Below, piece after piece: positions 24,701-32,330 of a stretch of DNA of 35,054 nucleotides. Made by a program: the position numbers and the translations under genes. Below the pieces are notes generated by a model, which saw only the letters and a program-made list of their open reading frames with translations, was not told the DNA's origin and ran no database searches. The stretch is taken from the IMG/VR virus record IMGVR_UViG_3300042478_002514, positions 1 through 35,054 of that record, one strand, 5' to 3'. Source of the stretch: a virus. The number at the start of each line of letters is the position of its first letter. The first letter of the stretch is position 1.

Positions 24701-27234
24701 ACTATGACGCCGTTTGCTGTTCCTTGTGCGCTGGTGTAAGTTCTTGTAAAGATGCCTGTATACCCACCATACCCACTGGTGAATGAATTATTATATACGC
24801 CGCTAAAAGCTGAACTGTATCCACTAAATGACAGTGAGAAACTAAGGTATTGACCAGAAAAAGCATTGTAATTACCACTGAAAGCTAAACTATAGCTACC
24901 CGTGAATCCTGTGTATGCACCTGTAAATGCAGTAAATGCTTGCGAATACGTGCTCGTGTAAGCACCAGAAAAGACATTGTATAATCCTGTGTAGCTTGTT
25001 GTGTAGCTTGTTGTGAAGTTGCCTTGAAATGTTCGTGAAAAACTACCCACATAATCATTTGTGAACGTATCACTGTAAGTGCCTGTATATGCTGTTCCGT
25101 ACGAACCAGAAAAATTACCGGTAAATGTTGAGGTAAAGTTTCCTGTGAATGATCCGAGCTGATACAGTCCTGTGAAAATTCTCGAGAACGAATCACCACC
25201 ATATGCACCACTGTATATGGACGAATATGATGTAATATAGGCTCCGGTATATCCAGCTCCAACATAACCTTCTGTAACACCCGGAACACCACCATAAGGT
25301 AACGATTTCAAGCCCGTATAAACAGGATATGAAATAAAGCCACCCGTATAGGCCCTTGAGAAATTGCTTACATAATTAGGTAAGTTATAAGAGTTTACAT
25401 TTGCAGCAAACGTTGCTCCGCTATATGGATTTTGATACGCGGATTGATACACACCTTGATACCCACCTACATACGATCCCAGAAAATAGTTAATATATGT
25501 TGTGCTGTAAGGAATATTACCAAACGGAGTTACACGTGTACCAGTAAAGTACCCCACATATGATCCAGCATAAGACCCTGAGTAGGTACCCGTGTAAAAA
25601 CCAGGTACTAGCGTACCCTGAAATTCGCTGGTGAAGGTTCTAGTATAATTTCCTGTGTATGTCAGATTGTATAAGCCTGTGAAGCCTACAGCTGTATATG
25701 CACCGGTAAAGGCTGTTGTATAAGCAGACCCTGTGTATGGTGTTGTAACGATAAAATATTGTAGGTATGAACCGGAAAAGTTTGTTGTTCCACTAGTTGT
25801 AAACACCCTACTATAGGTACCTGTGTATACTTCGCTCGTAAATGTTTTAGAGTAATTGCCTAGGTAAGAATCGGAAGTGAAGACTCTGCTGTATGTGCTA
25901 GAATACCCTTGTGTATAAGTAGAACTGTATACCGTACCATATACGCCAGTATAATCAGAAGTGTATATCGAAGTGAATTCTTGAGAAAAACTACCCGTAA
26001 ATAGATTAGAGTATGTCTTACTATAAACAGATGTATAAGTATTTTCAGCAAATCCGATCGTTGATGGATTAAACGATGATTCATCGGGATCTTGTGATCT
26101 CACAGCAAATGTTGTGTCTTGAGCGGCTATATTACCAACATTGGGCACTACAATAATCCATCCAACGGCGTTTGTAGTTTTGCTTGTGACTGCTATAACA
26201 GCGTTAGCAACAACATCACCGTTAGAATTGTAATTCTCTATGATGTTACCAACATTGAAATGATAATTGTTCCCTCTCGCCGTACTATACCCAATATTAG
26301 CTAAGGGTTGTGTGACGGTTTCAAATTGACTGAAGTCGGTAATCAACCCATTGGCGTTAACAATGTTGGTGAGAGTTAGGACTTTATCCGATACGATAAC
26401 GTTTGCATGGTCAATGCTATATCCCCAACCACCACTTGTAAATGCATCAACATATATGAAAGTGACACGTCCGGTTTCATTTGAAACCTCAGTTACACGT
26501 GCTTTGCCTTGTTTACCGTTTGTTGATGTTACCTCAAAAATATCACCAACAGCAAAATTAGCACCACCATCGATTACGGTAAGTGAAGTCATTGAACCTA
26601 TTACAGTAGGCGCGTTTTCAAAGGATGTGTTTGATGTCGTCGTTATGAGCTCGCCGGTTTCAAAGTTACCTCTAACACTACTCAGATAAGCAACTTGTTG
26701 GTACTTGCCTGCAAGTCGTTTGGTTACAATACTTTCTAGAAATGCCTTAGCACCACTCCGTGAACCTACAATTTCCTGACCAACAAAACTTTGTGTTCTT
26801 TCTTTGACCGTCAGCTCGAGGTACGTGGGCTTAATCCAGACGCCGTCTGACGTTTTAAAAATATCTTGACCGGGAAAAACAACTCTTGATTCTTCATTGA
26901 AAAGTCCCTGAATTAGAAGCTGTACACCTCGTTCTGTTCCTTTGGCTTTGTAGATATCAAGAGCATGCTTAATAACGAGCTGTGTGTTTGCTTCCGTTGA
27001 AAGAGGTACGCCGGACAGGTATTTGTTCTTAAAATATTTTATGAAATCACTTGATGTACTATCAATATTTCGATAATCAAGTAAGTTACGCGAAGCGTTT
27101 AATGCTTCCCCTTCAGCCTCCATCCATCGATAGTATTCCTTAACAAAAGAAATAAAGCGAGGACCTTCATCCTGATAGAAGTCAGGAAATTGAGCTTTAA
27201 CAAGTGGGAATATTAACTCTTCGATCTGTCTCAT
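21790..27234 (-). CDS. gp7: gp7-like baseplate wedge protein with large repeat insertion
   Basis: This is a 1814-aa protein. Residues 1-~170 (FPDFYQDEGPRFISFVKEYY, then NLLDYRNIDSTSSDFIKYFK, then KAKGTERGVQLLIQGLF, then FVGQEIVGSRSG) parallel the C-terminal half of T4 gp7 as I remember it (a YSTKGIEASYKFLFKVLYNE stretch and LVGQTIYTATGR). The C-terminal ~60 residues (RYFDVLKRVTHVAGTKAFGR) match the end of that part. The N-terminal half of T4 gp7 is absent. Between these ends lie β-modules (~170-390), about 540 residues of aromatic tetrads (~397-940), four copies of an ~80-residue HxFSNxD/GNT module (~945-1418), and further 'F..GE' modules. T4 gp7 (1032 aa) is the main wedge scaffold. It overlaps the gp6 stop by four bases (ATGA), so translation is probably coupled. 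The gp7 assignment is strong by position and moderate by sequence. Confidence 0.85.
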   Translation of the reverse strand: MRQIEELIFPLVKAQFPDFYQDEGPRFISFVKEYYRWMEAEGEALNASRNLLDYRNIDSTSSDFIKYFKNKYLSGVPLSTEANTQLVIKHALDIYKAKGTERGVQLLIQGLFNEESRVVFPGQDIFKTSDGVWIKPTYLELTVKERTQSFVGQEIVGSRSGAKAFLESIVTKRLAGKYQQVAYLSSVRGNFETGELITTTSNTSFENAPTVIGSMTSLTVIDGGANFAVGDIFEVTSTNGKQGKARVTEVSNETGRVTFIYVDAFTSGGWGYSIDHANVIVSDKVLTLTNIVNANGLITDFSQFETVTQPLANIGYSTARGNNYHFNVGNIIENYNSNGDVVANAVIAVTSKTTNAVGWIIVVPNVGNIAAQDTTFAVRSQDPDESSFNPSTIGFAENTYTSVYSKTYSNLFTGSFSQEFTSIYTSDYTGVYGTVYSSTYTQGYSSTYSRVFTSDSYLGNYSKTFTSEVYTGTYSRVFTTSGTTNFSGSYLQYFIVTTPYTGSAYTTAFTGAYTAVGFTGLYNLTYTGNYTRTFTSEFQGTLVPGFYTGTYSGSYAGSYVGYFTGTRVTPFGNIPYSTTYINYFLGSYVGGYQGVYQSAYQNPYSGATFAANVNSYNLPNYVSNFSRAYTGGFISYPVYTGLKSLPYGGVPGVTEGYVGAGYTGAYITSYSSIYSGAYGGDSFSRIFTGLYQLGSFTGNFTSTFTGNFSGSYGTAYTGTYSDTFTNDYVGSFSRTFQGNFTTSYTTSYTGLYNVFSGAYTSTYSQAFTAFTGAYTGFTGSYSLAFSGNYNAFSGQYLSFSLSFSGYSSAFSGVYNNSFTSGYGGYTGIFTRTYTSAQGTANGVIVQYFSKAYTGLYAGSDYTSAFNGYTRTFTVTLAGAFTSSYSGQFTGAYIGYTGTYLARTYTGSYGAYSGAYQDSLFTGSYGFFTGAFGSAYTGLFIGSGSTRINTLTAHEFSNNDIVRYHVMPGNTYIPELSIGAAYYIVNAVPGSTSLYLSHTPGGAPISLTRGSNETGHRLIRTLGTAVITFYGDRTATGNVNGSNTSTLVYSFNAQTSVSSAGDTITIPSHQLENNYVISYSVSAGNTQLDGLINTTKYYVVNTTASTIQLSATRGGSPLGISASNRSENGHFITHTTGFVGVVDISVNGFVASAQTYIRGSTSNTTASVANVSTGSGAGFSIGLLTDTESVLLSPDFIDGKNTGNVKFSEIKLNGIGSNVTAGGYGTAATFNGNTDITEGANGTGVLLPSRVEFNALSGVNNTTNIITISSPAKHIFSNNEQVNYLVTPGNTAVTGLANNTNYYIVNAVAGSTTLQLSLTSGGSPIDITATANEVGHSLTRQATTGSNNSIALSTAVNYLPNSAVHYSLSAANTSIDGLTPNTVYYIDQSNATHITLKDSPTGLRINILKGPTESGHTLFGPLRIITGANSTYDNVGSGEEIFRGLGFIKFPGTNLDTILLDALRFDSTTIGSIASLVSINPGADYNVDPFVTVVDTFVVGYDSRDYVMQINNTVGAFVVGEQIQQSYSNVATQLTVTGFTGTAANGVGTSTFVINEFVYQSNSTANVAASGFVVEAAISAGSGTLKIKNVTGTFVNNAPSYPLKGLSSGSTSNVTLVTPTTLATTARALVKSANSSVLKLKRINLENTFLDGNPIIGRSSGATANVVGVVEDANAVPVGLNASIEANVQTANNVVKKLAVADSGFGYLDREPVTLTMSNSAFSVTAVVELGKQGVGQGYYGSTRGFLSDDKKLQDGEFYQEYSYEVQTKVPFDRYFDVLKRVTHVAGTKAFGRVISLSLANLEMTAINTIETSNT
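21813..21820 (-). promoter_or_regulatory. T4-type late promoter box before gp8
   Basis: On the minus strand the sequence reads TATAAATA inside CCGCTATAAATAC. It lies within the last codons of the gp7 gene, and the expected start point would give a leader of about 25 bases before the gp8 ATG at 21781. The same 13 bases occur before the 597-aa fibre gene. Confidence 0.5.
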
Positions 27235-29018
27235 TGCTTGACACCAACAGCTGTTACGTTAACATCTAGATTGTCAATACTGAGAATGGCATTATTTTTT
27301 GTTTCGAGATTTTTTGAAACGGTTTTAAAGATCAACTCAAGGAAATTTCCTTCATAGGCACTGACTTCAAATGTTTCTTCGACAACAACTCGGCCTTTGG
27401 TGTAATCGATTGTCCCCACTTTTTTGATGATGCGAATCGTTTCACCCTCTTGCAAAGCTATATGAACATTTCCTAGCGAATCATCGACTAGAGAACATCT
27501 ACTACCTTCATATGTAAAAAAGGAACTTGTTAGTCCATGTCCATAATGAGTTTCATCTACCTCTAGCTTCTTTCCCTCTTCAGCAACAACTCGATTATTA
27601 ATGGATACACTGAATGGGTATGGTACATTCGTTGGTGGTGTAACACGTGCGATCATTTTTACAACAGTATCATTTGAAACTATACTTGGGTCAGCTTTAT
27701 CAATAGCATTGACCAATTGTGAGTAGTATAAAGTTTTCTTAAAATTAGATAATTTTGTAATGTTGTAGTTGCTGATTGCTGCTTTGACCAATGTTTCAAT
27801 ATCATTCGTTGTCTTCGTCGTCATGTTAACATCGAACTGAACTGTCGTTTCAACCGAAGCATAAAGAAACAAAGGATCAATAAAATTCACTTGCATACTA
27901 AGTGGTGTTTTATCTTTGATAAAATCAAAGTATGCTTTTTTACGCAACTCGGGCGCACCCTCCGCTTGAGCAACATCGACTGAAATAAAAACCTTTCCAT
28001 ACTGGGGCGGGTCACTGTCCTCACCACCATACACGCTTATTGATTGTATATCGGAGAATTGTGATTTGAGTAACGTCTCGTAATCAGTTGCAGTAACGGC
28101 TCTATTCTGCGCTTGGAATGAGCGCGGCGCATTGAATCTTATTGATTCAATGGACTCTGCAACCGCTCCTCCTGAAGCCTCATCGATTGTTGTAACAACA
28201 ACGTTGCTATGTCCATCGATTGGACCATCTACATCGAATACGCGCGCACCGTTCGGTAACTCGCCCGAACAAGCCCTGTACTTGGCAACAAACGTTGAAC
28301 CATCCTTCGGTTTACGACCGAAAACACCATCACCAAAAATAATTTCATATTGTTGATTTTGAGCAGCCTGTATAAAGAACACTCTTGATGTTTCATTAAG
28401 GTTGTAAAGAGTTGCTGCACGTGTATAAACTAGTGTTGTCTGTCCGTTATCCTCATATACCGCAACTTCTAAGGAAGCCGTGTCTATTGTAGGATTAGAG
28501 AGAACAAATCGTTGCGATGTGTTTGAATAGTTAATGACAAACGACTCGGTCTTGATAGACCCTTCATATAAATCCAGTCGTTGAACAAAACTAGCACCGT
28601 TGGCTGCTGTAACATAAGAGTCGTTTGTGACAAAAGTAAACGTGTTTGATCCAACTCGAGATGTAAACGATGTATTTTTAGGAATGAATACGGAAGATGT
28701 ATTGCCTGCAGGGGTCACTGTTACATCGATTGTTGCTTTTGCTGAGACAAAGGACCGTGGAACATAGTTTAACTCTTTTGCATGGGAAACAATGCTATCG
28801 CGTAGTTGAGCGCTATCTAAAAACATCTCACTTGCTACCATGTTTGTATAGAACGCATTTAAGTAGCTGTTATATGCAAGCACATCAAGCAGCACATTGA
28901 TATTAGATCCTTCATAATCCAAATCTTTGAAGGATGTGTTATTCTTTAAGAATGTTTTTAGATTGTTTTTTAGACTTGTAAAATCTAAACCAACCAAGTC
29001 AATATTGGTATTGGCCAT
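27231..29018 (-). CDS. gp6: gp6-like baseplate wedge subunit
   Basis: This 595-aa protein is slightly shorter than T4 gp6 (660 aa). The N-terminus reads LDFTSLKNNLKTFLKNNTSF, then DYEGSNINVLLDVLAYNSYL, then AFYTNMVASEMFLDSAQLRD, the conserved start of gp6/J-type wedge proteins. The central part RAVTATDYETLLKSQFSDIQ followed by SVYGGEDSDPPQYGKVFISV is the other hallmark. In T4, gp6 dimers form the inner iris ring linking neighbouring wedges and contact gp25, gp53 and gp7. Here it directly follows gp25 with no gap (stop at 29019, start at 29018) and overlaps gp7. AGGA lies 8 bases before the start. The assignment is secure. Confidence 0.94.
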   Translation of the reverse strand: MANTNIDLVGLDFTSLKNNLKTFLKNNTSFKDLDYEGSNINVLLDVLAYNSYLNAFYTNMVASEMFLDSAQLRDSIVSHAKELNYVPRSFVSAKATIDVTVTPAGNTSSVFIPKNTSFTSRVGSNTFTFVTNDSYVTAANGASFVQRLDLYEGSIKTESFVINYSNTSQRFVLSNPTIDTASLEVAVYEDNGQTTLVYTRAATLYNLNETSRVFFIQAAQNQQYEIIFGDGVFGRKPKDGSTFVAKYRACSGELPNGARVFDVDGPIDGHSNVVVTTIDEASGGAVAESIESIRFNAPRSFQAQNRAVTATDYETLLKSQFSDIQSISVYGGEDSDPPQYGKVFISVDVAQAEGAPELRKKAYFDFIKDKTPLSMQVNFIDPLFLYASVETTVQFDVNMTTKTTNDIETLVKAAISNYNITKLSNFKKTLYYSQLVNAIDKADPSIVSNDTVVKMIARVTPPTNVPYPFSVSINNRVVAEEGKKLEVDETHYGHGLTSSFFTYEGSRCSLVDDSLGNVHIALQEGETIRIIKKVGTIDYTKGRVVVEETFEVSAYEGNFLELIFKTVSKNLETKNNAILSIDNLDVNVTAVGVKQ

Positions 29019-29447
29019 TTATCGGATCCTATTTAAAACTAGCTCGAGAGAAACAGGTTCAGTCTTATTTAGAACACGAAAATTTATGACAACCAACACT
29101 TCATGTTCATCCGCCTCGCTATCTACAACTACATCGATTAATTCTGCACGTGGTTCATAATTTTCTATTGTTGTCTTAATGTAATCGGATAGTGTTTGCT
29201 CCAAAGCTGGGCTACTGTTCTCAAACAGTAATGAGTATATGTCGCTTCCTAGCGTGTTATTAAACAATCGATCGCCTCTGTTTGTGAGTAGGAGATTACG
29301 AATCGACTGCTTAACAGCGTCTTCATTCATAGCCTTAGCGATATCACGCGTTACATCTAAACTAAGCAGGTCAGTAAAAAAATCAGAATAAAGTTCTTGC
29401 TTTCGGCGGACAGGTGTTGATGTTTTTACTCTTGTAACCAGTGCCAT
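29019..29447 (-). CDS. gp25: gp25-like baseplate wedge subunit
   Basis: This 142-aa protein is close to T4 gp25 (132 aa). The central motif AVKQSIRNLLLTNRGDRLFN followed by LGSDIYSLLFE is the signature of the gp25/GPW family found in all contractile injection systems. The protein forms the core of the inner wedge together with gp6 and gp53 and nucleates the sheath. AGGGA lies just upstream of the ATG. It sits between the gp5-like and gp6 genes, one base after the former and directly touching the latter. The family assignment is secure. Confidence 0.95.
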   Translation of the reverse strand: MALVTRVKTSTPVRRKQELYSDFFTDLLSLDVTRDIAKAMNEDAVKQSIRNLLLTNRGDRLFNNTLGSDIYSLLFENSSPALEQTLSDYIKTTIENYEPRAELIDVVVDSEADEHEVLVVINFRVLNKTEPVSLELVLNRIR

Positions 29448-29448
29448 T

Positions 29449-30231
29449 TCAATTCCCTATAAACACTGTTGAAGATCCAGCACCAATCCCTTGTGTGCCG
29501 TCTATTTCTGAATCAGGCACAGCATCACCAAATCTAGCCGCACCTTTCGTTCCTCGATTGAGGTTTATACTCTTACCATTAATTACGATGTTCCCTTGCA
29601 CATTTAATGTGAAGTTGCCCCTTACCTCTATATTCCAATCACCTTGAATGTATATTGTTTTATTTTTAGCAACAATCTCGTAGTCGTCCCCCACCACCTT
29701 ATTTACGCGACGGCCCGATACATCCACTTCCTCATAGGTCCCAGACCTGTGATAATTATGTAGCCTCTGTGCGTTGGGTGTGTCATCAACTTCGAATACG
29801 TGACCAGATTCTGTTACAACGACTTTGTTATAGGGATGTTTTGCTGCGAAAGCAGAGACAGGCTCAGGCCCAAGTGGTTGTTTGTTTATCAAAGGTTTGT
29901 CGGCTGCAAGCTGTGGTATATCACCTATACCTGGTATTGATCCAAAAATAACTGGTACATTTGCTTCTTTTCCGTCCAAGAAAAAACCAAGTACAGTGGA
30001 TCCTACTTGTAGACCTGTAGCGGATATACCAACCTGTTTAAGGCTTGCACTGATAGCCGGTAATATAACCGTGGCCCAAGGTAAGCCTGACGTTGGTAGA
30101 CGTGCCTTGTTCTCATCATGCAATCCATGAACACGAACCTTTACTCGTCCTCGTTTCTCAGGATCTTCTCTGTCCTCAACGACACCTATGAACCACTGAA
30201 ATCCCTCTTCGCCTAAAAATCTTGTAGTCAT
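29449..30231 (-). CDS. gp5: gp5-like central spike/hub protein lacking the lysozyme domain
   Basis: This 260-aa protein is much shorter than T4 gp5 (575 aa). Residues ~10-110 are the OB-fold domain (FQWFIGVVEDREDPEKRGRV, then GLPWATVILPAISASLKQVG, then VGSTVLGFFLDGKEANVPVI), the conserved gp5/VgrG start. After a linker (IPQLAADKPLINKQPLG), residues ~135-230 form a short β-helix-like part (VVVTESGHVFEVDDTPNAQR, then IYIQGDWNIEVRGNFTLNVQ). The T4-type lysozyme domain that normally sits between these parts is missing: there is no room for it and no Glu-Asp-Thr catalytic arrangement is visible. The product should form the trimeric spike under the gp27-like hub encoded just before it (start touching that gene's stop; AGGAAG before the ATG). 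The C-terminus IDGTQGIGAGSSTVFIGN could be the tip-binding part. Confidence 0.9.
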   Translation of the reverse strand: MTTRFLGEEGFQWFIGVVEDREDPEKRGRVKVRVHGLHDENKARLPTSGLPWATVILPAISASLKQVGISATGLQVGSTVLGFFLDGKEANVPVIFGSIPGIGDIPQLAADKPLINKQPLGPEPVSAFAAKHPYNKVVVTESGHVFEVDDTPNAQRLHNYHRSGTYEEVDVSGRRVNKVVGDDYEIVAKNKTIYIQGDWNIEVRGNFTLNVQGNIVINGKSINLNRGTKGAARFGDAVPDSEIDGTQGIGAGSSTVFIGN

Positions 30232-31476
30232 TTATCTTCCTATCTGCGCGCAATCAAACACAATGAAATGCTTCTTTTTCTGTGTTAAAGAGAACATATG
30301 TCGAAGACGCAAGATTAAATACGATCCAGTTGTTACTTCATCGAAATTTTTACGACCAGTCATACCATCTAAAACAGGCATTTCCAGTTTTACCACTTGA
30401 CCGACCGCCAGTCCTGTATCTCCTGGTACTTTTACACGTGTTATGTCACTATTCATTAACAACACGAAAGAATTTTTTGCTCCGATCACATTATTGAAAT
30501 AAACTTGAGGCTTTGATCCATCTCTTACACTTAAAAAACGTCGTTGTACTTCTGATCCAAAAGTACTAAGCCACTCGGAGGTGTTAGGTATTGTTTTTGT
30601 TGTGTCTGCTGCTAGCAGCTCAAACTTATCTTGAAGAATAAATTCCTGTGTCTCAAATTTTTTTGTTGCGAGATCAAAGATACCAGTTACGTTTTTATAG
30701 ACACCTTTAGAAAGATTCCTAGCCGTTTCACCGCTGTAAACATTTTGATAATCAACAATCGCTCTGAATGACTCAGCTTGACGTTCAGGCGACGACATAG
30801 GATTCTGTTTGTAGTTAAACACTCTATTTTCTGATTCAACTTTTGATAAGCCCTTTTTAAAAAGGCCTCTCAGGGTCGAGAAATTAAAGCCGTACTGGTT
30901 CTCAAAGAAAACATATGGAGACACTGGGTCCTCAGCACTGACCGCTCTCTGTCGTAAGAAATCGATCGACGCAAGAGGTTTTAAATTAGGGAACACAAGC
31001 GTTTCAATTCCTTTTGTGGTATCAAAAAAGAAAGGTTTCTCTGTGGCTAAATCTCTTGTAACTATTCGCTCAACCATGTCACTTACTAAGCCAGTCATGA
31101 AATCTCTTTTAACATGACCGTTCCGTAAATGCTCCTCACTGACACAATGGAGAAAGTATGTTACTCCCTTACTCGTGTCCAGTGGATGTATGTTTGAAAC
31201 TTTAAAACAGCGGAACTTAAATGTTGCCGGAGAGCTTATACCGGGTGTCTCAACTTCTATCTCAATCTTTTCTTCGCCTATTATGGGCAATTTTTCAATA
31301 AAGCCGACCGTATCCATTAAAACCAGTACAGCGTATAAGGTCGGTTTCATTAAGTCTTCGTATATGTCAATTGTGACAATTTGATCAACACCAACGACTG
31401 CTCCCTTACCGTCGCTTGTTGATATGGTTAGTGATCTCAGATGGAAATCACCAGTTTCATAAGGCGTTCGAATCAT
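30232..31476 (-). CDS. gp27: gp27-like baseplate hub protein
   Basis: This is a 414-aa protein (T4 gp27 is 391 aa). Sequence features are weak but consistent: an N-terminal β-domain with LRSLTISTSDGKGAVVGVDQ and IVTIDIYEDLMKPTLYAVLV, then TYFLHCVSEEHLRNGHVKRD, and a late β-strand region KVPGDTGLAVGQVVKLEMPV that fits the tube-like domains of gp27/gpD hub proteins. Placement supports this: it lies immediately upstream of the gp5-like spike with stop and start touching, and it overlaps gp53 by four bases. A trimer would connect the hexameric tail tube to the trimeric spike. The assignment rests on context plus general pattern; another hub-type protein is possible. Confidence 0.78.
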   Translation of the reverse strand: MIRTPYETGDFHLRSLTISTSDGKGAVVGVDQIVTIDIYEDLMKPTLYAVLVLMDTVGFIEKLPIIGEEKIEIEVETPGISSPATFKFRCFKVSNIHPLDTSKGVTYFLHCVSEEHLRNGHVKRDFMTGLVSDMVERIVTRDLATEKPFFFDTTKGIETLVFPNLKPLASIDFLRQRAVSAEDPVSPYVFFENQYGFNFSTLRGLFKKGLSKVESENRVFNYKQNPMSSPERQAESFRAIVDYQNVYSGETARNLSKGVYKNVTGIFDLATKKFETQEFILQDKFELLAADTTKTIPNTSEWLSTFGSEVQRRFLSVRDGSKPQVYFNNVIGAKNSFVLLMNSDITRVKVPGDTGLAVGQVVKLEMPVLDGMTGRKNFDEVTTGSYLILRLRHMFSLTQKKKHFIVFDCAQIGR

Positions 31477-32318
31477 ACCTTGAGCAGTCCTCTCATATCC
31501 TTTTCGATTACATCAATGTACGAGGGTATAACTAGCTCAATATGACGTAGAGACTCATTCGTCTCAAACTCTACATCAAACATACTTACAGGCGACCAAT
31601 AACTGACTTCGTCCGCATCTAGACTGGATGCAATAGTAGAGACAGAAGTGATATTTGCGGTCACCGACGTATTAGTTAAAACAGTCGTAATAGGAGTGTT
31701 AGCAGCCCATGTACCCGATACGTGCTTAATTACTATATTAGTGCTGTTCGCAAAACTCACAGTGCCCTTGACAGTTGATGATTGTTTTATTATGGTACCT
31801 TCACTAACGCTACCAAAGGCACCAACAAGAGACACTACCTTGTTTGTCTCAATAGCATCTTCTATCTCTTTTCTCTGATAGTTAATGATAATGTTATTCT
31901 GATTCAATATTGGCGTCCAATACTGCTTTTGAATCGAGCTCAAAGCCGCATATGCAGACGTTGAAAGCACTCTATCATCATTATCATAATTTACTCTGTA
32001 AAAGGCTGTTTGTTGCTGAGCGATTTCGCTCGATCCATACTTCGACACAATGAAGTCATCAAAGATTTGCTGCGTTTTTGGCCATTGGTGGAATGGATCA
32101 ATAATATTATTTGTGAGGTACACAACCCAGTCATAAGAAGGATCCCCGTAATAGCCTTCAGCTATCTGATCTGGGCGTTGGCCTTCTTCAACGACATGTG
32201 GGAAAAAAGCGACAACGTTCTTTCTAACACTTTCTTCGAACCGGATACGTGTTATGATATTTGTAGCAACTGTGTTGCTATGTAATAAACTGGGAAAATA
32301 TTTAAAATATGATGCCAT
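31473..32318 (-). CDS. gp53: gp53-like baseplate wedge subunit with inserted β-module
   Basis: This 281-aa protein is longer than T4 gp53 (196 aa). The N-terminal MASYFKYFP and the stretch GQRPDQIAEGYYGDPSYDWV followed by VYLTNNIIDPFHQWP are hallmarks of gp53. The C-terminus EFETNESLRHIELVIPSYID is the usual end. The extra ~75 residues form one insertion (about residues 164-236, GAFGSVSEGTIIKQSSTVKG), a β-rich module that also appears in gp7, gp8 and the DUF4815 protein. Without it the length is close to T4's. gp53 joins adjacent wedges by clamping gp6 and gp25. AGGTAA precedes the ATG, and the stop overlaps the hub gene. Confidence 0.9.
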   Translation of the reverse strand: MASYFKYFPSLLHSNTVATNIITRIRFEESVRKNVVAFFPHVVEEGQRPDQIAEGYYGDPSYDWVVYLTNNIIDPFHQWPKTQQIFDDFIVSKYGSSEIAQQQTAFYRVNYDNDDRVLSTSAYAALSSIQKQYWTPILNQNNIIINYQRKEIEDAIETNKVVSLVGAFGSVSEGTIIKQSSTVKGTVSFANSTNIVIKHVSGTWAANTPITTVLTNTSVTANITSVSTIASSLDADEVSYWSPVSMFDVEFETNESLRHIELVIPSYIDVIEKDMRGLLKV

Positions 32319-32330
32319 TGTATTACCTGT

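Noticed and set aside
29066-29073. TCTAAATA on the minus strand, 48 bases before gp6
   Set aside because: One mismatch to the late box; many 7-of-8 matches are expected by chance, and the flanks do not match the 13-base context of the other two boxes.
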